DNA of 64,000 nucleotides from Flaccisagitta enflata (Eukaryota; Chaetognatha; Sagittoidea; Aphragmophora): NCBI GenBank assembly GCA_965153355.1, contig OZ231128.1, positions 682,001 to 746,000 of the forward strand, read 5' to 3'. Shown piece by piece: positions 48,577 to 59,708 of this stretch (position 1 is its first letter; each line of letters starts with the position of its first letter). The notes under the pieces were generated by a model. It saw only the letters and a program-made list of their open reading frames with translations, ran no database searches and was not told where the DNA came from. The position numbers and the translations under genes were made by a program.

Positions 48577-48640
48577 CAGGGTGATCAATCTCAACTCGCA
48601 AAAAGTACTTACTTAAAAGTCTTCTGTATATACCTATGTA
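48577..48640 (+). mobile_element. Solo terminus of the CAGGGTGATC MITE family
   Basis: TA followed by CAGGGTGATCAATCTCAACT, CGCAAAAAGTACTTA matches both ends of the element at 62548-63388. No partner end nearby. Confidence 0.5.
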
Positions 48641-49249
48641 TAAGGTGTATTTTGCAGTAAGAGGACACATTCAAAGAAGCGTTTACTTAATCTAAGACAC
48701 TTTATAGTGTCTCATGATTCAAAAACACAATGCGTCGTAGTTTGAAATTTAAAAGTTATTTCTTTCATGTAATCATCTACTTATAAACGGAAAACAGTTA
48801 TGTTAGCATTGCATCTTTAAGGAACTCGGCCTATTATTATGTGTGCCAATCAAGCAATGCCTCACTGAGGTATAAGGCATAACTGCACTTGCTTTAAAAT
48901 GTGAGATTTAGGCATATGCAATGTACAATGTTTTTTCATAAGCAAAATAGGGAAAATAACCCTGCTGCTAAACTAGCAATTTTGTAACTATTTCTTACAA
49001 ATTTCAGGACCTTCTAGCTACAGAGCTTGGGGATCTAGCTAATAGTTCTAGCTAATTATCTAGCAATTTTTTGAGAGGGATCTAGCTAACTCTAGTGATT
49101 ATTTAAAAAGAATTATCTTGCTAATCTAGCCATTTCTAGTTTTATTGGATAAGCAATATATTATTCCAGCTATTTTTAACTATTTTTATCGTTTTTATTC
49201 TACAACTAGGTTGTAACTTCCTAATTTCATGATCAGATCTGGCATATAC

Positions 49250-50560
49250 AGTATGATCCATCTTGACTGTAACATTTCTTGACAGTATTGATCAAAAAGT
49301 AATAGAGCTAGTTTAATTCTTAAAGAAATCCTAAGTAGTAGTGATTTGGCGTTTTTTGATGATAAATTCCTGGAACTTGTTAAGAAAATCTAATCCCCTA
49401 AATATGTAATGAGCCAAAAATCGTGGTTTGCAAAATAAACCATTTTAACATATTGTCAGAAAATTTTTTTTGTGATTGCTTTGATTTTGTAACAGTTTTT
49501 AGCTTTTGATGTCATATAGGTCTCAATATAAATTATGTTGGTGTAGTTCATGGTACAAGTGAGAAAAAATTGATGTTGTATACAGTGGGGGTCGCGATAG
49601 AACATGATTTTGGCTTTACCACTTAGACATATTATTAAACAGTGCGCATTCACATATACATCTCATGTGTGAAAGGAAAACATTATCAGATAACAACATG
49701 TACTTCTGTGCCACACCCCATATTTGCATTGAAATGTAAAAGGAAAAGGAAGAGCAAAATAAAACTCCTTTATTTACAATTGAGAAAGGTGTGCACCGTT
49801 CCAAGACTTGGTATTAGGCATTTGCAACACAAACCTGGAAGTCTTTGTTAGTTGTTTTCAGAAACAAAAATTCATAAAAAATATTTTCTGCATCTTTTTT
49901 TATGCTTTAATAGTTGTTAGGTTTTAAACCCAAGTTTTTTTTTTCCAGTCAACCAACACAATACACCCAATTTTTCATGTTGAATATGAGGATAAAAGGG
50001 GTATTTTTGGCACCGTTTTCATGGAAGTCATTTAGCTGCGCTTTCAAGGTCTCTCTGCACTCTGAGGCTAATACCTTGCACCCAGAATGAATTTCCCATC
50101 TATAAACTATATTAAGAGTTATAAAACGGATCATTTTAACTCAATTTTTCTTTAGAAAACAATATGATTACGCCATAAATGATTCTATTACCAGATAGAA
50201 GTGGAATGTTGGAACGGTGTGACACAGTAGTAGTTCTTATTGTCCTAGTTCTCTTAAATTTTAGATTGAGTCACATTGCACATATGTCCGAGTGGCAAAT
50301 GTATGGATGGATCCATCTTGACTGTTACATTTCATAATGGCATTGCATAAAAAGTAATAAAAATAATTCAATTAAAAAAAATGCATGAATTATAACTGCT
50401 TGGCATTTTATAAAAAAAAACGTTTCCCAGAGGTTTTTACCAAGTTTTGATACTTTTTACTCAAATTATGCCAACAAAGGTCATTTTCTGGTCTTTTTAA
50501 AAAAAAAAAACAGTATACTGGGGGCCGCGGTAGTGCATGATTTCAGCTTTGTTTCATTTA
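49250..50560 (+). repeat. Diverged direct duplication, period ~1.06 kb at the left end
   Basis: ATCCATCTTGACTGTAACATTTC at ~49257 recurs at ~50312, followed in both by AAAAAGTAATA. GTGGGGGTCGCGATAGAACATGATTTT at ~49584 is echoed by CTGGGGGCCGCGGTAGTGCATGATTTC at ~50517. The copies are old and unequal. CATATGTCCGAGTGGCA (50280) also resembles the element at 55155. Confidence 0.45.
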
Positions 50561-51005
50561 ATTCATTGTCTTTTAGCCACAAACTTAATAAGCTTTGCTG
50601 AAGGATATATGGTTTTGGGAGGTTACAGACAATTCTTTGAATACATCAAGTTATGTATGAGTGTATGTCTATCAGTTCATTTGTTTTCCAACTAATTGGT
50701 TTGATGTTTGATGTTTGTTTACTCCAGTTTTTTTTTCAAATGGACAGAATAGAAAGCTCAGACCAGTCCATTGGTTTTATCGATAATTTTCATACTATTT
50801 TCATGCCTATACATGAGTTTTAGCTAATTGATAAGATATTCTAACTAAATCTAGCGATTTTTGGGGCCTGAACTAGACAATTTCTGTTAGCCAGAGTTAG
50901 CACCAGAGTTGAATAAGCATAAATGGACTGAAATGGATTAATGAGGTGTTCCTTTTGTGTCGGCACATACAAATGTACATGAATCTCTTTAATTGAAGTA
51001 CTGAC

Positions 51006-51104
51006 CTGTGCATCCGTTAGTTCGCCATCATCTTTACTTGCTTGATTCATCCCCACAAACAGACTCAATACGACGAATGTGCAGAGAAACAGACAAGTTT
51101 TCAT
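51006..51104 (-). CDS. First coding exon of a secreted protein or peptide precursor
   Basis: ATG with A at -3 opens 33 codons, MKTCLFLCTFVVLSLF then VGMNQASKDDGELTDAQ. Residues 1-22 form a signal peptide (Lys2, hydrophobic core 5-18, likely cleavage after Ala22), followed by an acidic propeptide-like start. The reading ends at CAG|GTCAGT, a near-consensus donor in phase 0. A TATA box ~120 bases upstream supports a short-leader pol II gene. Downstream exons, expected at lower coordinates, were not recognised. The architecture fits small secreted peptides such as antimicrobial, neuropeptide or venom-type precursors, but which is unknown. Confidence 0.65.
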
Positions 51105-51198
51105 ATTCTCCGTTGATCTTTTCTTGCTTGCAATGGAAGCCAGACAGCCTTGAATCACTGTTCGCTTGTGAAATAGTGAAAGGGCTTTGAGCGTGACT
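51105..51198 (-). other. Putative 5' leader of the secreted-protein gene
   Basis: From an inferred start about 30 bases below the TATA box to the ATG. The frame is open upstream of the ATG with no in-frame ATG, so the first ATG is the natural start. Confidence 0.4.
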
Positions 51199-51221
51199 AA
51201 AGACTTGGAGAATGACTTGGT

Positions 51222-51229
51222 CTTTTATA
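51222..51229 (-). promoter_or_regulatory. TATA box (TATAAAAG)
   Basis: On the minus strand TTCCTTCCTATAAAAGACC. A family-1 element (51315-51518) ends within ~90 bases upstream of this box, so the proximal promoter is short or includes the element. Confidence 0.6.
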
Positions 51230-51314
51230 GGAAGGAAAGCGCGTGCGTGACCCGCAAAAATGGCACAGTGTCTCTGGCCCAACTATTTTCGTTTACATTT
51301 GGCCGCGTTAATTA

Positions 51315-51518
51315 AACAAGTGACGCAGGGTCACAATATTGTTGCGGATGGGTGGGCAGGGGCATCCAATCCCCATCTACTCCCCAACTCACATCCCACA
51401 CACACAGACATACACAAAAATTATCTAAATCGCTTATTTTTCCACTTTTCAATTCAATGACCCCTGACCGATGCATGGACAGACAAAGCCTCTTATACAG
51501 TTGCGTGGCCGCAACTAA
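51315..51518 (+). mobile_element. Hairpin-end element, AACAAGTG subfamily
   Basis: AACAAGTGACGCAGGGTCAC, AATATTGTTGCGGATGGGTG start; CCACACACACAG middle; end GTTGCG-tggc-CGCAAC then TAA. Its opening matches the middle element of the chain at 14893 and a solo end at 63670. Confidence 0.7.
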
Positions 51519-51905
51519 AAAGAGAAGCTTTACACAAATGTTGAAATATTTAAAGTAAGTTGAATCGACTATTTAAAGTTAACGCTACACTTGATTATAT
51601 GCGATAAATCCTTTTGTGTTGGAATGATTGACTGAAAGAAAAAAACTTACTGTTCATAGCAACAACTTGAAAATCTTAGATGAAATCAAAATTGGGAAGT
51701 ATGTCTTGGCATGGCTTGACTAAGTTCCACAAATACTTTTCGGAGGCAAATTGTTTTCCAAAACACTCGTGTTTTTAGGAAGCTCGCTTAAATATTCAAA
51801 AGGATTTCGTTTCAATGAATCAACTTCATAAGTCATGAGTCATGACTCATGCATCATGAGTCACTGTGCGACTGTGCGTGGATGTTTTTTGACCGGTTGG
51901 TAATC

Positions 51906-52150
51906 AACGGTGACGAATGACAACGCCCATCGGCTTCCGACGCCCGGCCGCCCATTGGTGTCGGCCTCCAGCGCCCGGCCGCCCTTTGGTGTCGGCTTCA
52001 AACGCCCTACCGCCTGACCACCTGGCTGCGGTAAGAGATCTGGCGGCCGGACGAGCCGAGTCGGCGCTCGTCACCTCATCCGTAGGCGGCATCGAGTTGG
52101 CGTATCTGAGCCAAGATCTTTGGGGCTGCCGCTTCCAATCTGCGTCTAAC
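51906..52150. other. GC-rich island
   Basis: Abruptly GC- and CpG-rich compared with its surroundings. It contains two ~40-bp imperfect repeats (CGCCCGGCCGCCCATTGGTG, TCGGC; CGCCCGGCCGCCCTTTGGTG, TCGGC). Frames are open on both strands, but neither shows a recognised domain. Could be a CpG island, exon or transferred fragment. Confidence 0.4.
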
Positions 52151-52231
52151 AAATCTTATCTCCAACCTATACATTGTTAACCTTATGCCTATGCCTATAT
52201 GATTAGGGATAACTGTATACAACTATAAGAC

Positions 52232-52690
52232 TTAATATAGTCTTCTTCTTTTTCTTTTTCTTTTTCTTTTTCTCTTTTTTTTTCTTTTTCTTCCTCTTCT
52301 TTTCTTCTTCATTTTCTTTTTCTCCACCTTCTTCTTTTTCTTTTTCTTTTTCTTCTTCTTTTTCTTCTTCTTCTTCTTCCTCTTCTTCTTCTCCTTCTTC
52401 TCCTTCTTCATTTTCTTCTTCTTCTTTTTCTTCTTCTTCTTCTTCATTTTCTATTTCTTCACCTTCTTCTTCTTCTTCTTCTTCTTCTTCTTCTTCTTCT
52501 TCTTCTTCTTCTTCTTCTTCTTCTTCTTTTTCTCCTTCTTCTCCTTCTTCTCCTTCTTCTTTTCCTTCTTCTTCTTCTTCTTCTTCTTCTTCTTCTTCTT
52601 CTTCTTTTTCTTCTTCTTCATCTTCTTCTTCTTCTTCTTCTTCTCCTTCTTCTTCTTTTTTATCTTCCTCTTCTTCTTCTTCTTCTTCTC

Positions 52691-52721
<31 letters not shown>

Positions 52722-52986
52722 TCCTTCTTCTCCTTCTTCATTTTCTTCTTCTTCTTTTTCTTCTTCTTCTTCTTCTTCATTTTCTTTTTCTTCACCTTCT
52801 TCTTCTTCTTCTTCTTCTTCTTCTTCTTCTTCTTCTTCTTCTTCTTCTTCTTCTTCTCCTTCTTCTCCTTCTTCTTTTCCTTCTTCTTCATCTTCTTCTT
52901 TTTCTTCTTCTTCTTCTTCTTCTTCTTCTTCTTCTTCTTCTTCTTCTTCTTCTTCTTCTTCTTCTTCTTCTTCTTCTTCTTCTTCT

Positions 52987-53033
<47 letters not shown>

Positions 53034-53395
53034 TTCTTCTCCTTCTTCTTCTTCTGTTTCTTCCTCTTCTCCTTCTTCTTCTTCTTCTTCTTCCTCTTCT
53101 TTTTCTTCTTCTTCTTCTTCTTCTTCTTCTTCTTCTTCTTCTTCTTCTTCTTCTTCTTCTTCTTCTTCTTCTTCTTCTTCTTCTTCTTCTTCTTCTTCTT
53201 CTTCTTCTTCTTCTTCTTCTTCTTCTTCTTCTTCTTCTTCTTCTTCTTCTCCTTCTTCTTCTTCTGTTTCTTCCTCTTCTCCTTCTTCTTCTTCTTCTTC
53301 TTCCTCTTCTTTTTCTTCTTCTTCTTCTCCTTCTCCTTCTTCTTCTTCTTCTTCTTCTTCTTCTTTTGCTTCTTCTTCTTCTCCTTCTCATTTTC
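52232..53395 (+). repeat. (CTT)n-rich tract, ~1.16 kb, with higher-order duplication
   Basis: TTC/CTT trinucleotides with TTTTTC, CTC and ATT variants. A variant block (CCTTCTTCTTCTTCTGTTTC) repeats at 53042 and 53251 (~209 bp). Another (CTCCTTCTTCATTTTC) repeats at 52399 and 52729 (~330 bp). The 323-codon Lys/Glu and Arg frames on the minus strand are artefacts. Confidence 0.97.
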
Positions 53396-53404
53396 CACTC
53401 TGCC

Positions 53405-53700
53405 AAAATGAAAGTCTAACATTGAAGAGCTGCCATTGAAAGAGCTGCCGCGGCAGTGCCGGAAGCCCCGTCCAATACACCGCTGGCACCGACCGGCCTC
53501 TTCTTCTGTACGCGGTTTTCTGCGAAAGACTTCGGCGATTCAATCTTCGCATGCAAATGCTTTAGTGTAGAGAGAAGAGGTGCGAAGGCGGAAAGAGATT
53601 AACCGAGCGAAGAAAAAGCCGTAAAGACTCACATCTGAGCTCAGCGGTGAAAGCCGCGCTACTGTGACGCCGCTGTCGTGCGGTGGTTATCATAGTCTTT
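53405..53700. other. GC-rich segment
   Basis: Non-repetitive, CpG-containing, with an ATGCAAAT octamer (~53552). With 51906-52150 it brackets the CTT tract, so the tract may have expanded inside one GC-rich region. No gene recognised. Confidence 0.3.
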
Positions 53701-53737
53701 TGTCATCACCTTCGTGACTAGTGATGATAGGCTCTTA

Positions 53738-54336
53738 ACAGGTTGTGCAAAATTATCCCGACTTGCTCTTTAGAAAGAAAACTATGCTTAGAAGTGACCC
53801 AGCAGTATAAAATTTGAACCAGAGTACCCAAGCTAGTCATACTAGAAGCTAGAATTGATTGTAGGTTTTTTTTTCTACATCCGTTTTCACTATGGAAGTT
53901 AGATTATTTCAAGCAAAGATTTTGATTTTGACATGATTTTATTTTATAGGCAAAATAAGTTACAAAATTATTGATTCTTATACTTGTAACTACGGCATAG
54001 TGACTTATTTAGCTTGACACACACTTTCCTGAGGAAGGTAAATTAAATCAACATCAATGGAGCTCAAAAAAGCAAATATACTAGGTCTAAAAAGCATTAA
54101 AAACTAACAATAGAATTTAAGTTTTTTTTTTTTTAATCTTTTTAAGGAGTGTTATATCTGAGTTGAATTTATCTGAAAAGTTTTATTTCTGACTTTTTTA
54201 TTCTTTGTGAATTTTTGTTTTGAATGCTGAAAAGGATATTCTTTCATATCTACTCCTAATGCTTTCAAAAATCGTTTTTTCTTCAGGATTTTTATGAAAA
54301 TTAACTGCCAAGTCTGGATAATTTTGCACACCCTGC
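53738..54336. mobile_element. ~600-bp MITE with TA duplication
   Basis: Left ACAGGTTGTGCAAAATTATC, CCGACTTG; right end complement GCAGGGTGTGCAAAATTATC, CAGACTTG. TA at 53736-53737 and 54337-54338. Mariner-like ends; no transposase frame. Confidence 0.75.
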
Positions 54337-55146
54337 TAGCCTCAACCCCCCTCCCCTTTGGAGCCCTTAATGTACGTACATAATCATTTGTCAATATCCC
54401 ATGGAGCTCAACACAACCTAGGGCAATTTTTTGAGTTGCGTCGCATGTTAACGAAAAAAAATGTTACGGATGGACAGACAGATTGTTGGGACAATTAAGA
54501 CAAACAACGTGGAAGGTAAGTCATGTCAAAAAATACCAAAGACAACACCTTACAGGAGCTTGTCCATCATGCACTCTTCTTTCCAAACGAGGTGGGTAAA
54601 TGACATCAAACGGTAACTACTAGTGCCAGTAATGGCGTCTGTCGCCATGAGGAAAAAAGTTGTAAGTATTGGTTACTTTTTACCAAGCTTTTGTCGTCAG
54701 GCACTGCAAATCTTTTTATTTGTTAGATCAAATCAAAAGCAACTGTATGTATTGATTGCACTGAAAATCAGAGAAAATTAGGTCTGTGCCAAATGAGCAA
54801 GATGAGCTAAAATGCTCAAAATCACTCAACCAGACAACCAGCTATGTTCACTGACATACTTTCTTATATCTGCATGCACACATCAAAACATTTATACATT
54901 TATCCTATAAAAAATTGGAAAAAAAAGCCTATGTTAAATGAGCTAAGTGAGATAGAATACTGAAAAACACTCTCACAGATGAGCAGCTATGCTCACTGAC
55001 ATGTTTTTTTGTTACTGCTTGCTTAAACATGTATCAAAATATCTTTTCACTTATCGCATTTGAAAAAAAGTAAAGACAGACTGAGCTACATGAGCTAAAT
55101 GAGCTTAAATGCTCAAAAACAACCTCACAGATAAGCAGCTATGCTC
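54337..55146. other. Spacer with GAGCTAAATGAGC repeats
   Basis: Weak ~145-bp repetition of AAATGAGCTAARTGAGNT, CACTCACAGATGAGCAGCTA and GCTCACTGACATGTTT (54795, 54935, 55078). No gene. Confidence 0.5.
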
Positions 55147-55154
55147 ATAAACAT

Positions 55155-55492
55155 TGGGGGGGTCGGTATCAACCTACTTTGGAAATGCCAATCGGACATA
55201 TCACCAGACCATGCGCAATCACAAAATAACCTGAGAACTAGAAGGAAAAAGTCATGAGATTTTATCATTTATAGTCGTGCCAACCCTACCTTTCCCATAT
55301 TAAAGTATAGGAGCTTCCTCTTCCTCTTCCTTCTCCCTATTCATTACAATGTAAATAAGGGGTGTGGCACGACTGTAAATGATATGGTGTGACTCCTTTT
55401 TCCTTTCACATGTGTTTATATATCGTTTTTGTGCACTCTTTGGTCATATGTCCGACTGGCATTTCCAAAGTTTGTTGTTACCGACCCCCCCA
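55155..55492. mobile_element. 338-bp hAT-like MITE with perfect 8-bp duplication
   Basis: Inverted ends TGGGGGGGTCGGTA (then ACTTTGGAAATGCCARTCGG at both ends) with ATAAACAT repeated exactly at 55147-55154 and 55493-55500. An 8-bp duplication is the hAT signature (also P). Interior inverted segments (TAGTCGTGCCAACCC / GGGTGTGGCACGACT) make the whole element one long hairpin. Confidence 0.85.
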
Positions 55493-55758
55493 ATAAACAT
55501 GTTTTCTTGTATTTGCATGCTCAAACAAACATAAATACACTACTTTATTGATCCTACATAGAATCATAAAAAATATAAAAAAATTTATTTGAATTTTTTG
55601 TAAATAAATCTTTAAAAATACATAGCTTGAAAAATGTTCGTTTTAGAGAACTCTGCTTGGCGCCAAATGAAAGAGAATTATCAAATTTCAGTAAAGGCCA
55701 CAATCAGCCTTATGAGATGCTCAACTTTCTTGTAAGGTTGCACCACACAGATATCAAT

Positions 55759-58739
55759 TAGTGTTCGCAAAAGCAAGGGATTTTTTTTCTGCTAGCAGAA
55801 AGCAGAAAAAATATTTTTCTGCTAGCACTGCTAGCATTTAAGAGCAGTAATTTGCGTAAATATAAACTAACTGTTATGGCCTATCACCAACCAAAAATGA
55901 TTAAAAACTACCAGAGAAGAGAAAGTGTAATGGACTTTTATCACATTGCATCAAATGAGGCAACAAGAAGGCCTACAAAAAGACCAGATACATAACACCA
56001 TTGTCTTGAGTGGCTAGGCAGGGATATTTTACTGTCATTACAATACAAAAAAAAACCAATCAGACAATTCAACAGTGATACAAACCGACAGACCAACAGA
56101 CCAACAGACAATGACTCCTGTGTATGCGAAACAAGGACAACACCTATAAGTCGCGTGCGAGACTTACTTACATAATCGCCTAATTATTTAAGTACGTTAT
56201 TTCCTGTAATGATGATAATGACTATAATTACCTATTGACCTATAATTGCCTATAATGACCTATGATTACCTATAATTACCTATGATTACCTATAATTACC
56301 CATAATCAAATAATGACCTATAAGTACCTATAAAGACCTGTGATTACCTATTATTACATATGGACCAATAATTACCTATGATGAGGTATGATTACCCAAA
56401 ATTACCCACAATTACCTATAATAACATAATGATCTATAATTACCTATAATGACCTATGATTACCTATAGTTACCTATAATTACCTATAATTACCCATAAT
56501 TAAATAATGACCTATAAGTACCTATAAAGACCTATGATTACCTTTAATTACATATGGACCAATAATTACCTATTATGACCTATGATTACCCATAACTACC
56601 CACAACTACCTTTAATAACATAATGACCTTTAATGACCTATGATTACCTATAATTAACTGTTATTACATAATGACCTATAATTACCTATGATTAGCTATA
56701 ATTACCTAAAATTGAATATTGACCTATAATTACCTATAATTGTCTATTTACATATAATTACCTACAATGACCTATGATTACCTATCATTACCTATTATAA
56801 CATAATGACCTATAATTACCTTTAATGACCTTTGATTACCTATGATTACCCATAATTTCATAATGACCTATGATTACCTATAATTATCTAAAATGACCTA
56901 TAATTACGTATTATTACATGATGACCTATAATTACCTATAATGATCTATCATTACCTTTAATTACCTATGATTATCTGTTATTACATAATGACCTAAAAT
57001 TACCAATAATGACCTATAATGACCTATAATGACCTGTAATGACCTTATAATGACCTATAATAATCTATGATTATATAATGACCTATAATTACCTGTAATT
57101 ACCTATAATCACCTATAATTACCTTTAATTACCTATGATTACATACTGACCTATGATTACCAATAATGACCTATAATTGCATAATAACCTATAATTACCT
57201 ATAATGACCTATAATTACCTATTATTACATAATGACCTATAATAACCTATAATTACCTACAATGACCTATGATTACCTATAATGACCTATATTACCTGTA
57301 TTTGCATAGTGACCTTTAATGACCTATAATTACCTATGATTACTCAAAATTGCATAATGACCTATAATTACCTTTAATCATGTAAATAAAAAGTGAAATG
57401 ACTTTATTGACTATAATGACTAAAATGACTGAGAATGACTTAGAATGACTAAAAATGATGTATAATGACTTATAGTGACATAAAATGACTTCGAATGACT
57501 TAAAATGACTTAAAATGATGAAAAGGATTATATTGACTAAAATGACAATAATGACTTAGAATGACTTGGAATGACTTAAAATGCCTTAAAATCACTTGAA
57601 ATGACTTAAAATCACTTGAAATGACTTAAAATAACTTTAAATGACATAGAATGACTTAAAATGATGAAAGGGACTATATTGACTAAAATGACAATGACTT
57701 AAAATGACTTAGAATGACTTAGAATGACTTAAAATGACTTAGAATGACTTAGAATGACTAAAAGTGACTAAAAAAGACTTAAAGAAATAAAATCATAAAA
57801 AAAAGTAAAGTGTGACCAACCGACCGACCGACCGACCAACCGACCGACCGACCGACGGACAAAGCGGGTTGTAGAGTCGCGTGCACGCGACTAAAAAGAA
57901 TTGAATATGGAGATGGATGTTTCAGGAAGGAGAAAGTTTCAGTATCTTGCCATCATTAGTATATGAGGAGCATGAGGAGGTGCCCAGATTGATATGGTCT
58001 TTATCAGGCCACCATATTTAGCAGGCATTTTCTTGTGGTCTGCATATCTCAGAAATAGACAGGAATTGGTTACCTTTTTCAAGACAACACATTACTTTTT
58101 GATTTCTCATGATAATCTCTGCAGTGGGAGTATTTTCTGAGAAAGGTTAGTACTCAGTAAAGGGTCCAGATTAAGGCTCTTGTCTTTTATTAGGTAGTTT
58201 TGGTGGTAATGTTATCCAACTTTCACTACAATCACTTGGTTTTCAAGGAATAATGATAGAGAAAGCCATGACTTTTAGATGGCATATTGTATGAATTACT
58301 TTATCAGCAATCATTGCAATAAGAATCCACGCACCAGATGCACATTCCTCCTCTTCCAGAGTTGTTGTTGGTTTAGCTGAAAAGGTATTTTGTGTATTCT
58401 CGAGTCCAATAGATATTTCCAATTTAGCATGTCTCTTTTATTCTGGTTGTATCCCATCAGTTCAAGGTAATTTTCATGAACAACCTTTATATATATACAT
58501 ATGTATAAAATCATCATTTTCTGAAGATTTTTTTTATCATTCAAAAAGAAAAAGAGAACAAAAGAAATCTTTGTAGATATTTGATTTAGATTTTTACCGG
58601 AAAATGGACAGAGAAGTCTCAAAATATTAGAATTTTCACTGCTACTTACTGCAAGCAGCTGAAAATTTTCTGCTAGCAGAGTATTTTCAAATTACTGCCA
58701 GCAGCTCTGCTAGCAAATTGCCTGCTCGTGCGAACACTA
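55759..58739. mobile_element. hAT-like element carrying a nested hairpin-end element
   Basis: Ends TAGTGTTCGCAAAAGCAAGG and the complement of CCTGCTCGTGCGAACACTA, each followed by CTGCTAGCAG subterminal repeats. Flanks ATATCAAT (55751) and CCATCAAT (58740) agree at 6 of 8, an aged 8-bp duplication. Removing the inserted 56130-57894 element leaves ~1.2 kb. A 39-codon frame at 55876 and a 103-codon minus frame at 58311-58622 lack transposase motifs. Confidence 0.65.
56130..57894 (+). mobile_element. Hairpin-end element, long 1.76-kb copy
   Basis: AACAAGGACAACACCTATAA, GTCGCGTGCGAGACTTA start. Then ~1.15 kb of ATAATTACCT/ATAATGACCT decamers (56215-57375) and ~370 bp of AAAATGACTTAG units (57400-57790). 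It ends with CCGACCGACCGACC, GGACAAAGCGGGTTGTAGAG and the perfect hairpin GTCGCGTG/CACGCGAC (57876-57891), CTAA. Best preserved terminus of the family. Confidence 0.8.
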
Positions 58740-59505
58740 CCATCAATAGATATTATATTATTCATTGTTTTTAGCCAGATTTTGTTATTTCTTCATGGTA
58801 AACTCATTTTGACACTTCCCCGTGCTACTATTACAGTTTATTTTTGACCTTCAATAGGCAATTTAAGGTTTCTATCAGCAAATGCATGATAAATTATACA
58901 TTTTTGGACAAGATTACCATTGACAAGCTCAACTTCGATATTCAATTATGGGTTAAATAGAGCAACCAATGCCACCTCCACTTGTTTTTTAGTGATACAA
59001 TATCATGAAAAGCAATCAAGGCAAAAATTTGAAAAATTGCCGCAGTAATTTTATTTTTAGTTAATAAAAACGGTCATGAAAGAGCTTTTTGTACATTTTT
59101 TTCATAAAGAAAACAGTTTTACTGTACCCCATCCAATCGGTCAAAATGACCTTTTGTTTTGTTTCAATCCCGATGTCAGGGTGTACTGACTTTAGTTATC
59201 AGGGTTTTAGAGAATTCAACATAGGAGCACTGTTTTCTAGTTCTTTTGATCGCGTCTAAGGACCCACCAAAAAACGCCTATAGTGCACTAATAGGAAAAT
59301 GAAAGCTCTATTTCTCTCGAATATGTCAAAAAGTCAAAGACTGACTTTGACGTTTTTCCCGATAAACAAGAGCGGCAAACTTCGACCATCTTTACAACTC
59401 CAGCCTTAGACTCATCAAAGAGTCTACTGTAAACTACTATTTATGCAAACAACTCTCGCCAAAAGAACATGTTTAATGGAGTAGTAAATTACTTCCGGGA
59501 CGCTG
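58740..59505. other. Unannotated spacer
   Basis: AT-rich, no gene or array recognised. Confidence 0.4.
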
Positions 59506-59507
59506 AC

Positions 59508-59690
59508 GTCTATCCACTGTCGTCTATCCACCATCGTCTATCCAAGGCTTTCTATCCACTGTCGTCTATCCACTGTTGTCTATCCACTGTCGTCTATCCA
59601 CTGCCGTCTATCCTAGGCTTTCTATCCACTATCGTCTATCCACTCGTCTATCCATTGCTGTTAATCATTCTTCACTATCCATTGACCATA
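59508..59690 (+). repeat. 14-bp minisatellite (CTATCCACTGTCGT)
   Basis: About twelve variable units, some with TAGGCTTT or GCCGTC variants. Confidence 0.9.
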
Positions 59691-59708
59691 TCTCTTTCGC
59701 TTCTATTT

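Noticed and set aside
52451-53422. 323-codon Lys/Glu frame and 172-codon Arg frame on the minus strand
   Set aside because: Pure translation of the CTT/TTC tract; no start context, splice sites or complex sequence.
53670-53700. GTGCGGTGGTTATCATAGTC, resembling a tRNA 5' half (A box)
   Set aside because: No B box or matching acceptor stem downstream, so no tRNA or tRNA-derived SINE is supported.
55876-55995. 39-codon frame inside the hAT-like element, possible transposase remnant
   Set aside because: Too short and without recognisable transposase or zinc-finger residues.
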